Assembly: GCF_027580225.2 (NCBI RefSeq)
Contig: NW_027395284.1
Coordinates: 1,569,478 to 1,633,477, forward strand
Direction: 5' to 3'
Length of the DNA stretch: 64,000 nt
From: Misgurnus anguillicaudatus
Lineage: Eukaryota > Chordata > Actinopteri > Cypriniformes > Cobitidae
In this document: piece after piece, positions 36,070-48,800 of the stretch
Position numbering within the stretch: the stretch's first letter is position 1
How the letters are laid out: every line of letters begins with the position of its first letter
Translations under genes and position numbers: made by a program
The notes under the pieces: model-generated
What the model was told of the DNA's origin: nothing
Database searches by the model: none
The model's input: only the letters and a program-made list of their open reading frames with translations

Positions 36070-36521
36070 AAAATGTTTCCAAAAAGCAAAAATTAGCAAG
36101 TAGTGTGCTGTGTGCATGTGACTGATTAATGTGCAGGGTAAAAATTAAACTGAAATTGCATTAAATATTTGCTGTTTTGAACTATATTATGCTGCAAGAC
36201 CTTTTTTAAAGTCCCTGTTATAGGCAACTTTGCAATATTTTAAAATTTCCAGTTTATTCCCATTAATTCCCGAAAATTCCAATGGTAAGTTTCCCGCTTT
36301 GAAAATTCCCAGAATTTTGCAACTCTAAGCTGTGCACTTATAGAGTTCATTTTAGTACCTCAGAGGTATACATATTGATACCAAGGAGACCTTATTGTTA
36401 TCTCAAAAGTAAATATTGGTACCAATGTAGGTATCTCTGGTACATATTAAGGCCTTTGTAAAAGGATACTGTACCAGTGACAGCTGGGGTACTTATTTTG
36501 TCCATTTCTTCTATTAATGTA

Positions 36522-37919
36522 CAGTATCCATATACAAAAAATGACAAAATCCATATACATACAAATCCAAAAACTATAGTAATTTTTACCGTTTTCTACA
36601 GTAAATCATCATATACACAATTACCCTGATATCTTTAATATTGACTGAGTAAAGCCATGTAAAAGACGTCAATGGTATCAAAACAAAAAATAAAGATATT
36701 GGTATCATGTCAGGTTAGATGCATCTGAAAGTTTGCTTTGAATGTCCATTTAACAGGTCGGCAAAGCAGAAAGCAAGGTATGCAACTAAAATAGCATCAC
36801 TTTATTTATAGTCGCCTTTAGACATTCTGTCGACTACAAAGGTTGTATTTACTGTAGATGTCATCAAACTATCATTAGAGTATTAGTAGACTGTCTGCTT
36901 AACACTTTGCTTATCCCTCAACAGACTATAAGTAAGTTTGCACAGCAACTTATTTAACTAACCCTAACTCTTACAATCTACTAATACTCTAATGAAATTT
37001 GTTGACAGGTGTGTAAAACAAATTCCTGTCTTTCATGGCATGTCCAAATCATAACAGCCAAAGCTCATCACAAGCGCAACCTCCTCGTACAAGCACAACA
37101 TCGCGAAAGGATGCTCGCACACACACATACACACACTTGCGAGAGGCAGAGGGAAAGAGCTGACTTAACCATTTTTCTCCATTTCACAAAAGTAGCTGCG
37201 CTGGTGTCAACATGATGAATGAGGGAATGTGGAGAGAGGGTGCATGCTTTCTGTAGGGTAAGATGGCTCCTCCTCGGTGCCCGTGCCCAGTGGAATATAC
37301 AAATGAAGGGCTGAGGAACAGCGCTATAATGAGCGCTAACATGTGTTTTCACAACGCAACATCAAAAGCCTCTCGCATTTACAAATGTTACGCAAAGCGT
37401 TTCCTTTCACAGTCAATTCTGGCGCTCTCCGCTCGGGTCGTCTGCATTACATGCATGGGTGAATGCGCAGTCCCCACGTACTTGCATACGGTACGCTTGG
37501 CTCTTTCTTCTTGTGCCGACATGTGCGAAAATGAAAGGTGAGATTTTAATTGTTTAGCGATGAAGTTATCACGCCGGCAACGGTGCTTAGAGAATGAAAT
37601 GGGGGACAAAATTAAAACAACTGACTCCAGCACTATCCAGGGCCGTAAGCTGGCACGCTGTAGTGTTTGGAGAGAACTCTCGCCCTCTTAAGAATGCTTT
37701 CCTCAGCCAACTATATCCCACTAATTTACTCATTTATATTTAGCCAAGACTTTATATTTTAAAACGGCCTAAGATACACTTACTACTGGGACAGTTCACC
37801 TTCTTGTTGAAGTGTTTATTCTTTAATACTGTTAGTATTTTCTTTAAGCCTCTGTTATTGTATACAGAAATAGGGGCCAAAACATATATTGGTCCAAAAT
37901 CTCAATCAGTTGCATTATA
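36522..37919. other. intergenic, possible CNE at 37000-37660
   Basis: No gene. AC repeat near 37119-37136. 37000-37660 is repeat-poor and less AT-rich; frames on both strands overlap without codon bias. Confidence 0.3.
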
Positions 37920-38244
37920 TACAGTACTTTGCAAAAGTCTTAGGTCATCATGCCAGAATTAGATTTGTTGTTTTTGTAATGTTATAGTGATCATATATAA
38001 TTGTTTCTCAGTCTCTTTAATAGAATACATTCAGAAAATACAGGAAATGTGTATATAGTATTAAAAACTGTATAAAAATGTAAACTGATGTGTTAAGTTT
38101 TTAGGCTAAACTCCCCTTCCAGCAATAACAGGAAACTGCAGGATCTCTTAAACCTAAATAAAATTAAATCCTAATTTCTAATTTTAAAGAAATTTGTCTT
38201 TTTACTTCATCCTGCTCAAAAACGCTCAAGATGTGTTTAGTGCC
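37920..38244. mobile_element. Tc1/mariner-like terminal fragment
   Basis: TACAGTACTTTGCAAAAGTC is a terminus I associate with teleost Tc1-like elements. The remainder runs into the assembly gap, so the other end is not visible. Confidence 0.35.
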
Positions 38245-38744
38245 NNNNNNNNNNNNNNNNNNNNNNNNNNNNNNNNNNNNNNNNNNNNNNNNNNNNNNNN
38301 NNNNNNNNNNNNNNNNNNNNNNNNNNNNNNNNNNNNNNNNNNNNNNNNNNNNNNNNNNNNNNNNNNNNNNNNNNNNNNNNNNNNNNNNNNNNNNNNNNNN
38401 NNNNNNNNNNNNNNNNNNNNNNNNNNNNNNNNNNNNNNNNNNNNNNNNNNNNNNNNNNNNNNNNNNNNNNNNNNNNNNNNNNNNNNNNNNNNNNNNNNNN
38501 NNNNNNNNNNNNNNNNNNNNNNNNNNNNNNNNNNNNNNNNNNNNNNNNNNNNNNNNNNNNNNNNNNNNNNNNNNNNNNNNNNNNNNNNNNNNNNNNNNNN
38601 NNNNNNNNNNNNNNNNNNNNNNNNNNNNNNNNNNNNNNNNNNNNNNNNNNNNNNNNNNNNNNNNNNNNNNNNNNNNNNNNNNNNNNNNNNNNNNNNNNNN
38701 NNNNNNNNNNNNNNNNNNNNNNNNNNNNNNNNNNNNNNNNNNNN
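38245..38744. other. assembly gap, 500 N
   Basis: Exactly 500 N, a placeholder length, so the real size is unknown. Open frames across it are artefacts. Confidence 1.
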
Positions 38745-39050
38745 CGCGTTCGGTGCCGGAATCCAATGACGGTCCGCCTGTTGAACAGTTAAACGAAATC
38801 AGCAAGTCGGGATGTGCTGAGAGAGCTTGCTGCAGTCTCCCACGGGAAGAAAGCGCGAATGACGTAGGCAGGAGTCGACCTGGCTGATATAGGTAGGGCG
38901 GAGCCTGGTCACAGGTCGACCTGTCTGTCAAAGACAGACGTGGTGTCATTAGAGCTTCCGCAGTTGGTCACGCCCAAAGCGATTCCCATAGTGAAACACC
39001 GAGCGAAGTTAGAAAAAGAACTCCGTTGAAATAAACTGTTAAGTGTTGAG
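38745..39050. repeat. GC-rich repeat-like flank of the gap
   Basis: Sharply higher GC than its surroundings, with GTCTGTCAAAGACAGAC, an imperfect palindrome, and AAGCGATTCCCATAGTG, which I associate with dispersed retroelement sequence in fishes. The family is not assigned. Confidence 0.35.
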
Positions 39051-39669
39051 TTAAGTATTAAATGTTTGGCTCTATTAAAGTCCATTAAAATGAGAAAAAT
39101 CCTGCAATGTTTTCCTCAAAAAACATAATTTCTTCTCGACTGAACAAAGAAAGACATCAACATTTTGGATGACATGGTGGTGAGTAAATTATCTGGATTT
39201 TGCTTTTAAGAAAATAGAATATTCCTTTAAGATCACCATTGTTGAGATTCATTGCTTGATTTTTGATATCTGTGTGTTTGCCTGACACCACCTATCCGTA
39301 CTGGTTTCACATATTAATCACATAAAGTTTATCAGTTTTTTAGATAAAAAGTATGTAATTTTATATGCAATCAAAATATATACATTTTATTAATTTGGCA
39401 TTCCTGCAAGAACCCTTATAAAACCTTTATTTTAAGTGTAAATGGTGGCTGCAATGTTGATATCATGCAAACACTGCTTATTTCAGTCATTTTGCTTTAA
39501 TAATACATCATGGTCTTTTTCTATTGTAGAAAAGCCATAATTAAATGACTCATCTAGCAATTGTATATAGATAAAGCACATAATATTTGGATGTTCAAAC
39601 ATGTAGAACAGTGGTCTCCAACATGATGCTTCAACAGAGTCTGTGAGGTGCCCGCCAAAGCACAGCCTA

Positions 39670-40121
39670 CACTGCAAAAAATGACTTTCTTACTTAGTAT
39701 TTTTGTCTTGTTTTCAGTAGAAATATCTAAAAATTCTTAAATTAAGATGCTTTTTCTTGATGAGCAAAATGACCTTAGTAAATAAGTCTAGTTTTAAGAC
39801 AAATAATATACAATTTAAGTGAAATTGTCCTTAAAACAAGCAAAATTATCTGCCAATGGGGTGAGAAAAAAAATTGTGAAATAAGATTTCTTTTTTCTTA
39901 AACACTTAATTCAAGTAAAATTTTCTCACCCCATTGGCAGATTTTTTTGCTTGTTTTAAGCACAAATTCACTTAAATTGTATATTTTTTTGTCTAAAAAC
40001 TAGTATTATTTTCTTAGGTCATTTTGCTCATCAAGAAAATACTTCTTGATTTAAGAATTTTTAGATATTTCTACTGAAAACAAGACAAAAATACTAAGTA
40101 AGAAAGTCATTTTTTGCAGTG
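39670..40121. mobile_element. TA-site palindromic MITE (CACTGCAAA family), copy 2
   Basis: TA on both sides. Ends CACTGCAAAAAATGACTTTC and GAAAGTCATTTTTTGCAGTG, a perfect 20-base inverted repeat. The most intact copy of the family here. Confidence 0.9.
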
Positions 40122-40759
40122 TATTAGTAGTCTCAGTTTAATGATAAACCATATCAACAAGTAAAATAAATAAGTAAAACAGAAATGTTTTAAGACTACA
40201 TCAAAAAGTAGCCCTCCAGATTGTTTTATCCATTGTGGTAGCCCTTGCTCACAAAAAGGAGACCCCTTATGTAGAACATCTGAATATATCTGTGCCCATG
40301 AGTCAGCCTGCTCCCTATATAAAAATAGCTTTATTTAGGCTTCAAATATGACCCAAGTATTCATCTAATGTGAATATCCATCATTTGAAACACAGAAAGA
40401 TATTATTAATAATATATTATATATTAATAATAGGACAAAACTTTCTTATTAGGGTCTGTCAAGAGGTAATATTTATAAGTTTTAGACAGTTGGACTTGAA
40501 ACCAACTAATTTTGGTTACCACCTACCATAGGTCTAATTACAGACTCCCTCTCTCTCAGCTGAAGATATATAATATGCTGATCATTCTCATTCATTACCC
40601 TCCCATATATACAGTATGCTAACACCAGGTGCATTAGACACAAAGCATTGTGAACAACACATATACTGTATATAAAAAAATGATATTCTGAATTGATTTT
40701 ATGAACTCTTATATGGCCACTATAATTTTTTATCTGTAAAGATAAGTCAGTTCACTCTA

Positions 40760-40963
40760 CACTGAAAAAAATGGTTCATTGAATTTAATCAATTTTTTAA
40801 GGTAAGTGGTTGCAATCAATTTATTTAAACTACATTTAAACAAAAAAGATTAGTAAAGTAAAATAAAATATGAAATTTTTGTTTAAATGTAGCTTAAATA
40901 AATTGATTGCAACCACTTACCTTAAAAAAATTGAGTAAATTCATTGAATCATTTATTTCAGTG
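40760..40963. mobile_element. TA-site MITE (CACTGAAAAAAATG family), copy 1
   Basis: TA on both sides. The arms pair over GGTAAGTGGTTGCAATCAAT and its complement. 204 bases, with no coding capacity. Confidence 0.85.
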
Positions 40964-40965
40964 TA

Positions 40966-41171
40966 AAAAATGCAGGGTTATTTTCAACCCAGTGTTGGTC
41001 AAAAAGGGACAAACCCAACCTGTGCTGGGTTGTTTCAAGCTAAAATACGAGGTTGTTTAACCCATTGTTGGGTCAAATATAAATATTTTCTGGGTTATTT
41101 AACCCATTGACTGGATTTGTCTCTTTTTAATCCAGTTATGGGTTAAAAATGACCCAGCACTATTTAGTGTG
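40966..41171. mobile_element. GGGTTA/AACCCA-rich MITE, copy 2
   Basis: Same motif pattern as 7803-8041: AACCCAGTGTTGGTCAAAAA on the left and TTAAAAATGACCCAGCAC on the right. It abuts the TA-site MITE to its left. Confidence 0.6.
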
Positions 41172-41215
41172 TGTGTTCAACAATGAATGTAGTTCTCATT
41201 TATATTAAAACCATG

Positions 41216-41420
41216 CACTGAAAAAAATGATTCATTGAATTTAATCAATTTTTTTAAGGTAAGTGGTTGCAATCAATTTATTTAAGCTACATTAAAACAA
41301 AAGTTTTATATTTTGTTTTACTTTACTAATCTTTTTTGTTTAAATGTAGCTTAAATAAATTGATTGCAACCACTTACCTTAAAAAAATTGATTAAATTCA
41401 ATGAATCATTTTTTTCAGTG
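41216..41420. mobile_element. TA-site MITE (CACTGAAAAAAATG family), copy 2
   Basis: Ends CACTGAAAAAAATGATTCAT and ATGAATCATTTTTTTCAGTG, a perfect 20-base inverted repeat. It is close kin to 40760-40963, with the central loop in the other orientation. A TA is not obvious on the left. Confidence 0.85.
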
Positions 41421-41754
41421 TGTACAGCTCTATACATATAATGAAATGTATGTAAAACAAAAAGTGACACCAGTTAAAACGCATAGAAACTCTTTATAAA
41501 TAAATAAGATTTTAATTGTCAAATGTGGAACATCTTGTTAGAACTGTTACTTTAAATAACAAGGTCTTAATTAAACAATTAATTGTGTGCACAGTGTAAG
41601 ATAAATTAAAGATCCATTCGCACTTATAATAAACATATACTAAAAAAGGAATAAATACAGAATAATTCAATGAATGTTGAATTGTCATGCAAACAAAATA
41701 TTATGATTTCAGTGTTCAACAACAACAAAAAATATTTGGGTAGTTGACACAATT

Positions 41755-41760
41755 TTTATT
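41755..41760 (-). other. candidate ccdc141 polyadenylation signal
   Basis: The first AATAAA on the minus strand that I found past the stop codon lies here, which would give a 3' UTR of about 0.85 kb. No cDNA evidence supports it, and AATAAA is common in AT-rich sequence. Confidence 0.25.
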
Positions 41761-42593
41761 TATATAAATGTATACAGTAAGCGAAACTGTTTGTCTTAGG
41801 CCCTGTGACAGGTCACTATTTTTATATATTCTTTTACTTTTACTAGTTCATTTGTAAATGGACCAGCCAAATGAATGTTTAAAAGGACAAAAATTTCAGT
41901 CAGAGTAAAATGGTGTTGAAAATAATTCATAGCATTTCACTACAGTACAAAACAACAAAAATAGGCTACTTCATATCAACTACCCATCTCCTATTGCTTC
42001 TGTGCTTGGGTTTATGTACTATATAGCGCTTTTTTATCCATTGGTTCAAATAGTTTTTGTTGCAAAACCATGCCATTCTGAATCAGGCCAGTTGCCATGC
42101 TTACGATAAATTTTTTTCTCTGTGATGTTATGAAACCAGGATAAGAATGTACCCCAATACATTGCAGTACTTGTTACCTATGTAATGCAAGAGTTGATGT
42201 ACAATTTCTTCTTCACTTTCACATCCAAATATTTGTGAAATTAGCAAACTACTAAGAAGCAACAACTGAAAATTTTTGACCATTTCTTTTGACAGTGTGG
42301 TGAACCTTGAGTCATTACATTACTACAGGCCTTTTTTCCAACCCAGCTGAAAACAGTGATCAAACTGTGCCTAAGTAGTCAAGGCCAGGAACATTATGTA
42401 ACAGTACCTTCCTCATGTCAAAATGCATCTGGACCTTTCGCTCGCCAAATTCAGATGGTGAAAAAGCGCTTGTACGTTTCATACCAAAGACAGTTAATAA
42501 TGTGCACAAGTGGTTAGGTGACGTGAGGAAACCCTTAACGGTGAGAAATCCACATCCAGGTGCTTTCCTTGTTTACGTTAACGGCCGTGTCCG

Positions 42594-42867
42594 TTAAAAC
42601 AAAAGCAGGTAGAGCAGCCACAAGAAGAAACACAAAGTGCCAAAGCAGGTGTGCCAATCCAGTTTGAGAAGGTCAAAGTCAGGGCTGTCGTTACCTTTCA
42701 CCTGTAGCATTGAACTGGAGGAGACGGTACTGGCTGAGTTAGAGGCGGTAACCGCATACTGCCCAGAATCTGTCACTGCAGCGCTCTGAATGAACAAAGC
42801 ATGCTTGCCATCTTTATTGGACAGTTGTATGTGCTCATCATTGGCCAGTGTGTGTCCATTCTTGAAC
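42594..42867 (-). CDS. ccdc141: ccdc141 last coding exon, Ig domain second half and hydrophobic tail
   Basis: 274 bases: one base completing the split Trp codon, then 90 codons and TAA at 42594-42596. [15 protein letters not shown] is followed by the F-strand motif [15 protein letters not shown], matching an I-set Ig fold. After the domain come about 17 linker residues and a C-terminal hydrophobic run ([17 protein letters not shown]), which could be a tail anchor. The acceptor is GCTTTAG. Confidence 0.87.
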
Positions 42868-45800
42868 CTAAAGCAAAGAGTGAATTGTTTTGTCACACAG
42901 TCACACCACAGCAAATAATACATATTAATACACACTTAATGAAAGAGAAATATTAGGTGAAAGGTTAAAACAGAAGAGTTTATAGAGGTGAAAGTACAAA
43001 GTGGAATTAATCCTGGAACGTATGAATTGAAATGTTAGTGTAAATGTATTTTAGGCATTTATGCATATTATATTGGATGTTCAAGATCAAATGAATCTGG
43101 AGATTTATCCACAGGGCTGTCCACATTTCATGTCTTTTGTGCATGCAAATGCGTTATTTTCAATGTAGACGCGCAAGCACGCTGAAATAGAGAGCATCAT
43201 GCGGTGCGCTATTTAATCCAGGCACGTCGCCGCCACAGGTCATGTGACAAGAACCAACCAATCAAAACATTTGATTATTCTGTAGAGATGGGGGAACAGC
43301 TGATCAACACTAAATTATTTTGACACAAATAGAAGAAACAATGCATAGAGACACATAACTCAATCTATGGGAGTGCGCCTCAATTTTGCTTAACAATGGC
43401 AAACGCTACCGGAGCACCACTGCCCAACTTGTAGAAAGGTGTAAAGTGGTGTGGCAGCATTTTCCCCGCGGTTTTAGACGCAAAATGTGAACCACCCCCC
43501 AAGTCGCTTCGGATTAAAGCGTCTGCTGAATGAATAAAGCTAAATGTAAAATGTGAGCAAGTGAAGCTTTCTCAACAAACCTCCTTTATGCAGTCAGACA
43601 GAATATGTGAATTATTGAATAATGTATAAAGTATAAATGCAAAAAATCTGATTATAGGATTATATATTTTTCAGGTATTCAAATTTTACATCACGTTACA
43701 TTTGCGCATTAGGCAGACTCTTTTATCCCAAGCAACTTACAGTGCATTCAACGTACATTCAATTCAGTACGCAATGCTCAACCATTTTGAGCTATAGGAA
43801 CACAAGGGCATGTATTAATATATAGTAGTAGTCGATAGACTAGTCAAGCTTGTTATAAGCTACCCACCAGGTTAATGTAGGCTCAGGGAATCCAGTGACT
43901 TCCACTTCCAGGGTCACCGGAGAGCCCTCCATTACTGTGGCATTAGACAAAGGTTTGGTGAAGTTAGGGCCCGAGCCAGCTGCCAGGTTACCAATAACCT
44001 TTTTGGATGGCGCCCGCCTGATCTCCTCTCGAATGGCTGCGGGCTTGCAAACATCTGAGTCCGACTCTGTGGTTAATGTTGTAGGGTTAGCATGCGTGTT
44101 ATTGGGCTGTTTACCCGAATCATGCACACACTGTTGCATTTCTGAATGACTCTCATGCACAGAGTAAACAGTTTCATGGGATTCAGTATGGCTGGCTGGT
44201 GGGTTGCCAAATTTGGTCTTTAATATGCTGGTGAGGGTGTTTGATACGAGACTAGGAGCGGGAACCGAAAGAGGGCTTTGAACAAAAGATGACGATTCTG
44301 CTCTGAACCGAGCACCCGAACCAGTAGTGGGAGACGGGTTGCTCTCGGCCTGGCTGGACATCCAGTCTCGCTTCTGGTGAAGGGTGTCCCCATGTTGAGT
44401 ATGGGACTGGTGACTGTGCTGGTTAATGCGAAGGCTATGAGAGCTTACGCAATAGCCATCATCTAGGTCATTTTCAGACTGAATAATGTTGGATTCTGGG
44501 GTCTCTGATAACGGAGGCAGGGAGATGTCATCCGGTGAGGTGCATTCGTATTCATCATTGGAGAGCGATTCCTCTGTGAGAAGTTCAGGATGGAAGTAAC
44601 CGTCAGGCACGCTTCCTGCTGGACCTGTTGGTTCTGGTGTCCCATGTGGCAAAAAATCCTCTTCTAGAGAGTGATGACCCACATTCTGTTCATACACGAA
44701 CAAGGAGAAACAAAACACAATGATTAGTTTGAATCAAAGTCATGCAACGGGCCGGGTATCCGCGGGTACCCGCATTAAAGTGTCTAAGGCGGATGGATTG
44801 TGACATTCCTAAATTCACGGTTGGGAAGCGGGCGGATAATTAACTCTGTGCGGGCGGGTAGTAGCGCGAATGAAAATATGTGCAATATTTGTATGTCTAA
44901 ATTACCATTATGCACGCAACATATGACATTTGACCCATCACGTCACCACCACTGTGACATTAGTCCCTTTCACACATACAGTCTTTACTGGTAAATTGCA
45001 GTTAACATGTCATGTGTGAACAGAACCTTTCCGGTAAATCAGTGCTCCCAATTTACCAGTAAGACAGGTTGTAAGATTAACGGTAATTTACCGGTAAGCG
45101 CTGTGTGTGAACGAAAAATATAGCATTACCGGCATTTAGATGACGTCAGACCGCGCTGACAGATCGGGCAGGCCAATCAGAAAGTTTTTTATACAGGTGA
45201 CGCGGTTTCCCCCAGACTGTTTACAGACGTTTCCACACACATGTTGCTTAAAAGTCGAGCACACCTGAAGTTAACATCCACATTTCTTCACCAAAGTTGT
45301 TTAAAACAGCTTACCATCTAATTGCCAAATTGCCGAAGTCCTTAGCACACCATCTGTGAAGCCTAATGTGCAAACGCGCAGGTTCCGTTTGACGCCGCCT
45401 AACCCAATGTTGTTTGGTCACGAGCAACTTCGCGACCGTTTGCCACAGATGTGAAAACAACAAAATACGGACCGTAGATATTAAGTCATAACCCGCCGTT
45501 TACAAATACGACACGGACGGAGCTCGTCGGCCGCGCGCCACAGGTAACTTCCGCTTTCTCTCCGAGTTTACCGGTATTTTGATACTGATGTGTGAATGAT
45601 GTCTTACTGGTAAAAAGACGGAACGTCACTGCATGTGTGAACAGCACATTTTTGTATTTACTGGTAAATTTATTCTGGTAAATTCATGGTAATTTACCAG
45701 AATTACTGTGTGAAAGAGGCTAGTGTAACCTTTGTTGATGCTTCTCGTAGCCTAGTTTGAGCGAGCGTTGCAGGAGTTGCATAAAGTTTTGCTGTTGATA

Positions 45801-48800
45801 GCCGGAAGCTGGGAACGTCTTCTCTTAGAAAGCATTTCAAGGCTTGTAGGAACACTGCAGGTTTTTTTTATTTTTTATTAATAGGTTTATATGTGTATAG
45901 TTATCAGGTTCCATAGCCTATTTAGGTGCAGATGGTAGGCTACTTTAATGGCGCAAAACAAAGCGCACTTAAGCCTGTTTCATTAGCTCATTCATAAAAT
46001 CGTTATGATGTTGAGAGAAAAATAAAACACTTTAATTGTGATGATTTTAGCGTGTTTGATTTATGCATGTGCCAGTACGGGTTGGTAACGGGCCAAATAT
46101 TAATGGGTCTGGGCAAGTGTGGATTTAATTTTGATATTATCACGGGTGACGGGTCAGATCTGGTGCTGAACTTTGTGGGTACGGGCAGGAGCGGGTCTCC
46201 AAAAATGAACCCGTGCAGGACTTTGGTTTGAATAGCGTTTGTGTTATAGCAAATCAATTTTTTTATATTTCTAATACATTTCTATAATTTGTTTACAATA
46301 AGGTTGTTTTTGTTAACTCTTTCCCCGCCATTGACGAGTTATCTTGTCAATTAAGAGAAAACATTTCCCTGTCAATGACACTTTCCTGATGAGTTTTTAC
46401 GGTAATCTGTATTTCTGCTATTATCCAATAGATGGCGCTAAATTACCCAATTTATAAAAAAACTGATGCAAAAACTAATTTAATCAAATTTAAACTCCGT
46501 GTATGTTTTGATCTTCATTCTGAATCTAATCTCTAACAAAATTATTTTACAAAATTGCAATTATTTTGGCTTTTTGCTTAGAATTTTGTATTTTTGAAGA
46601 AACCTACCAATATTTAAGAGGGTATAAAAAGAGAACAAATAAAGATAGTATGAAACATTTTTTTTTTTGAAAGCAGAGGGACTGTTGTTTCATTTGATAT
46701 ATTTGTATGTTTATATATTTATAAAAGAGAATTTTCCAGGAAGGAATTTTGTGAAACTTTTGTAAAAATCACAAAAAATGCTGGCTGGCAATTTTTAAAA
46801 AAGGCTGGTGGGGAATGAGTTAACATTTGTTAATGCATTTTTATTTATAATATTATATTTATTAATCTTCATGTTAGTTAAAACAGTTCATTATTTGCTC
46901 ATATTAGTTTATTGTGCATCAACTAATCTTACATTTACATGTATTTATTTAGTGGAAACATTTTAGCGACTATCAAATTAATTGTAAATGTTAACATATT
47001 CGACTAAAAATTTATTAGTATGTTGAAACTACCATTTACTAGGATTAGTAAATGCATAACATGTTTTGTTATTGATAGTTTGTGACAATATGTAGTGGAC
47101 TATTGTCAGTGAGGGGAACCTTATTTTTAAGGTGTAACTTGTTATTTTACCAAATAATAATTAAATATTAGAAAAATATTTGAAAATATATTGTAGAAAA
47201 TATTTTTCTTGTTTACAATAGATCAATCATATAGATAAATCATATTTACACAAATATGTGCGTCAAAACAATACACAGAAAAAATTATTTTCAAATTAGC
47301 AGTGTGTCAAAAGTGACAAACCCAGCCATTGGGTTATAACCCAGAAAATGTTTCTTTTAATGCAACACCCAAAAAATAATTTAAAATGGCACAATGAACT
47401 GGATGTGATTCCATTAAAAAAAAACATTCATAGAATGAATGTTGTCAAAGGATCCTCACCTTTAAATCTGACAGAAGAGGTTTACTAAAGCCCTGATACT
47501 TGTCATCAGAGTTAATCCTGTGTTTATCTGTACCCTGAAACTCCTTTTGGATGCCTGGTCGTGATAGGCCTGAATCCCGTGGGGGTGGAGGGGGAGGTGG
47601 GGTTTCTTGTGAGTCCCTCTTGGTTTGCTGTAGCATGCACCTCCTCTTATCTCGCTCCACGGGGGAATGGCTCACGCTAATGGTGTGCATATGAATAAAG
47701 GAGGTGTGCATCTCCTCTCTTTTTTCAGTAGATTTACTTGTGATGGTCTCCACCTTGCTCGTTTTGGAGAACGCCTCTTCTGTGTAAAATCTGTTCTCCG
47801 ACACCTTTTGATGCTCTGAATGAAGTTTGTCAGGCAAATCATGGCTTCTGGTTTTGCGCAGCTGAGGTTTCTTGTTGATGGGTATTTCTTTAGTGCAGTG
47901 TGGTCCGGTCATCTCAGGGGTGTGTCCACTTTCTTTTTGCTCAGGCTGTAAAAATATATGTAGAGTTAATGCAATGAAATGTTGCATGCTATTGCAAGCT
48001 AAAGCATTATTTAGGCTTACTGTATCAATAGTGTCCCGTTTGTTGTTGTCCTCAGGTGTTGGAGGTTGTTTCAGGGTTTCTAACTATGAAAACCATGCAT
48101 AAGAAATAATTATGTTAACAAAATACTTGACAAAAAATGACTTGTACATTAACAGTAGTAATGGTTTTGCACATTTTAGATTAGGAGTATCACATCAAAT
48201 GTTTACATCATGAATAAAGTCATGCAGTGACCAAAAATGTTAAATCAAAAATATAATTTAATTTTTTTAAAGCAGCTGCCTTTTTTCACTGCAAAAAATG
48301 ATGTTCATGATTTTTGTCTTGTTTTCAGTAAAAATATCTAATAATTCTTTAATTAAGATGCTTTATCTTGATGGGGAAAACGACCTAAGAAAATAAGTCT
48401 AGTTTTCAGACCAAAAATATAAAATATAAGTGATTTTGTGTACAAAACAAGCAAAAAAATGTCAATTTTCTTGAATATTTGAAGAGTTTGGTTCCAAAAC
48501 GCGATAAACGCCATTTTTGAAAAAAATGAGTTACTGCCAAAATCAGTATTATATCAGGTCAGTAGTTAAAAGTAAATTCTTAATTTTACGCAAAATCCAA
48601 TACCCGCCGTGATATTCTGTCATCTTTTCTCCCTTTTTTCCCAAAATGCGACAAACGCCACTCCTCCTTTTTTACAGAACGCAATAAATCCATTCCTGAT
48701 ATTACAGCCACCAGTCACGCATTGTAAACAAACAATGGCGGCGCGCTGAGTACACGGAGTCCTAGTTTTCCTCATCTACTTTGTACAAAATAATACTTTA

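Larger units (their letters stand above)
34737..36327. mobile_element. hAT-like element inside level 1 (level 2)
   Basis: Termini TAGGGTTACAAA and TTTTGCAACTCTA, flanked by GGCTGTGC (34729-34736) and AGCTGTGC (36328-36335), an 8-bp duplication with one mismatch. The interior has GGAAATT/TTTCC-type motifs on both sides. Confidence 0.7.
34658..36521. mobile_element. GGTAC-rich repeat split by a nest of three elements (level 1)
   Basis: Left end TACACTCTCAG with CCCCAGCTGTCACTGGGG; right end CCAGTGACAGCTGGGG then ATTAATGTA. The family is dispersed in this window (fragments near 50715-50860, 54172-54420, 56575-56800, 60331-60430). It is interrupted at 34737 and resumes at 36336. Confidence 0.7.

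Noticed and set aside
38164..38949. Long open frames of 190-260 codons around the gap
   Set aside because: They are open only because the N run has no stops.
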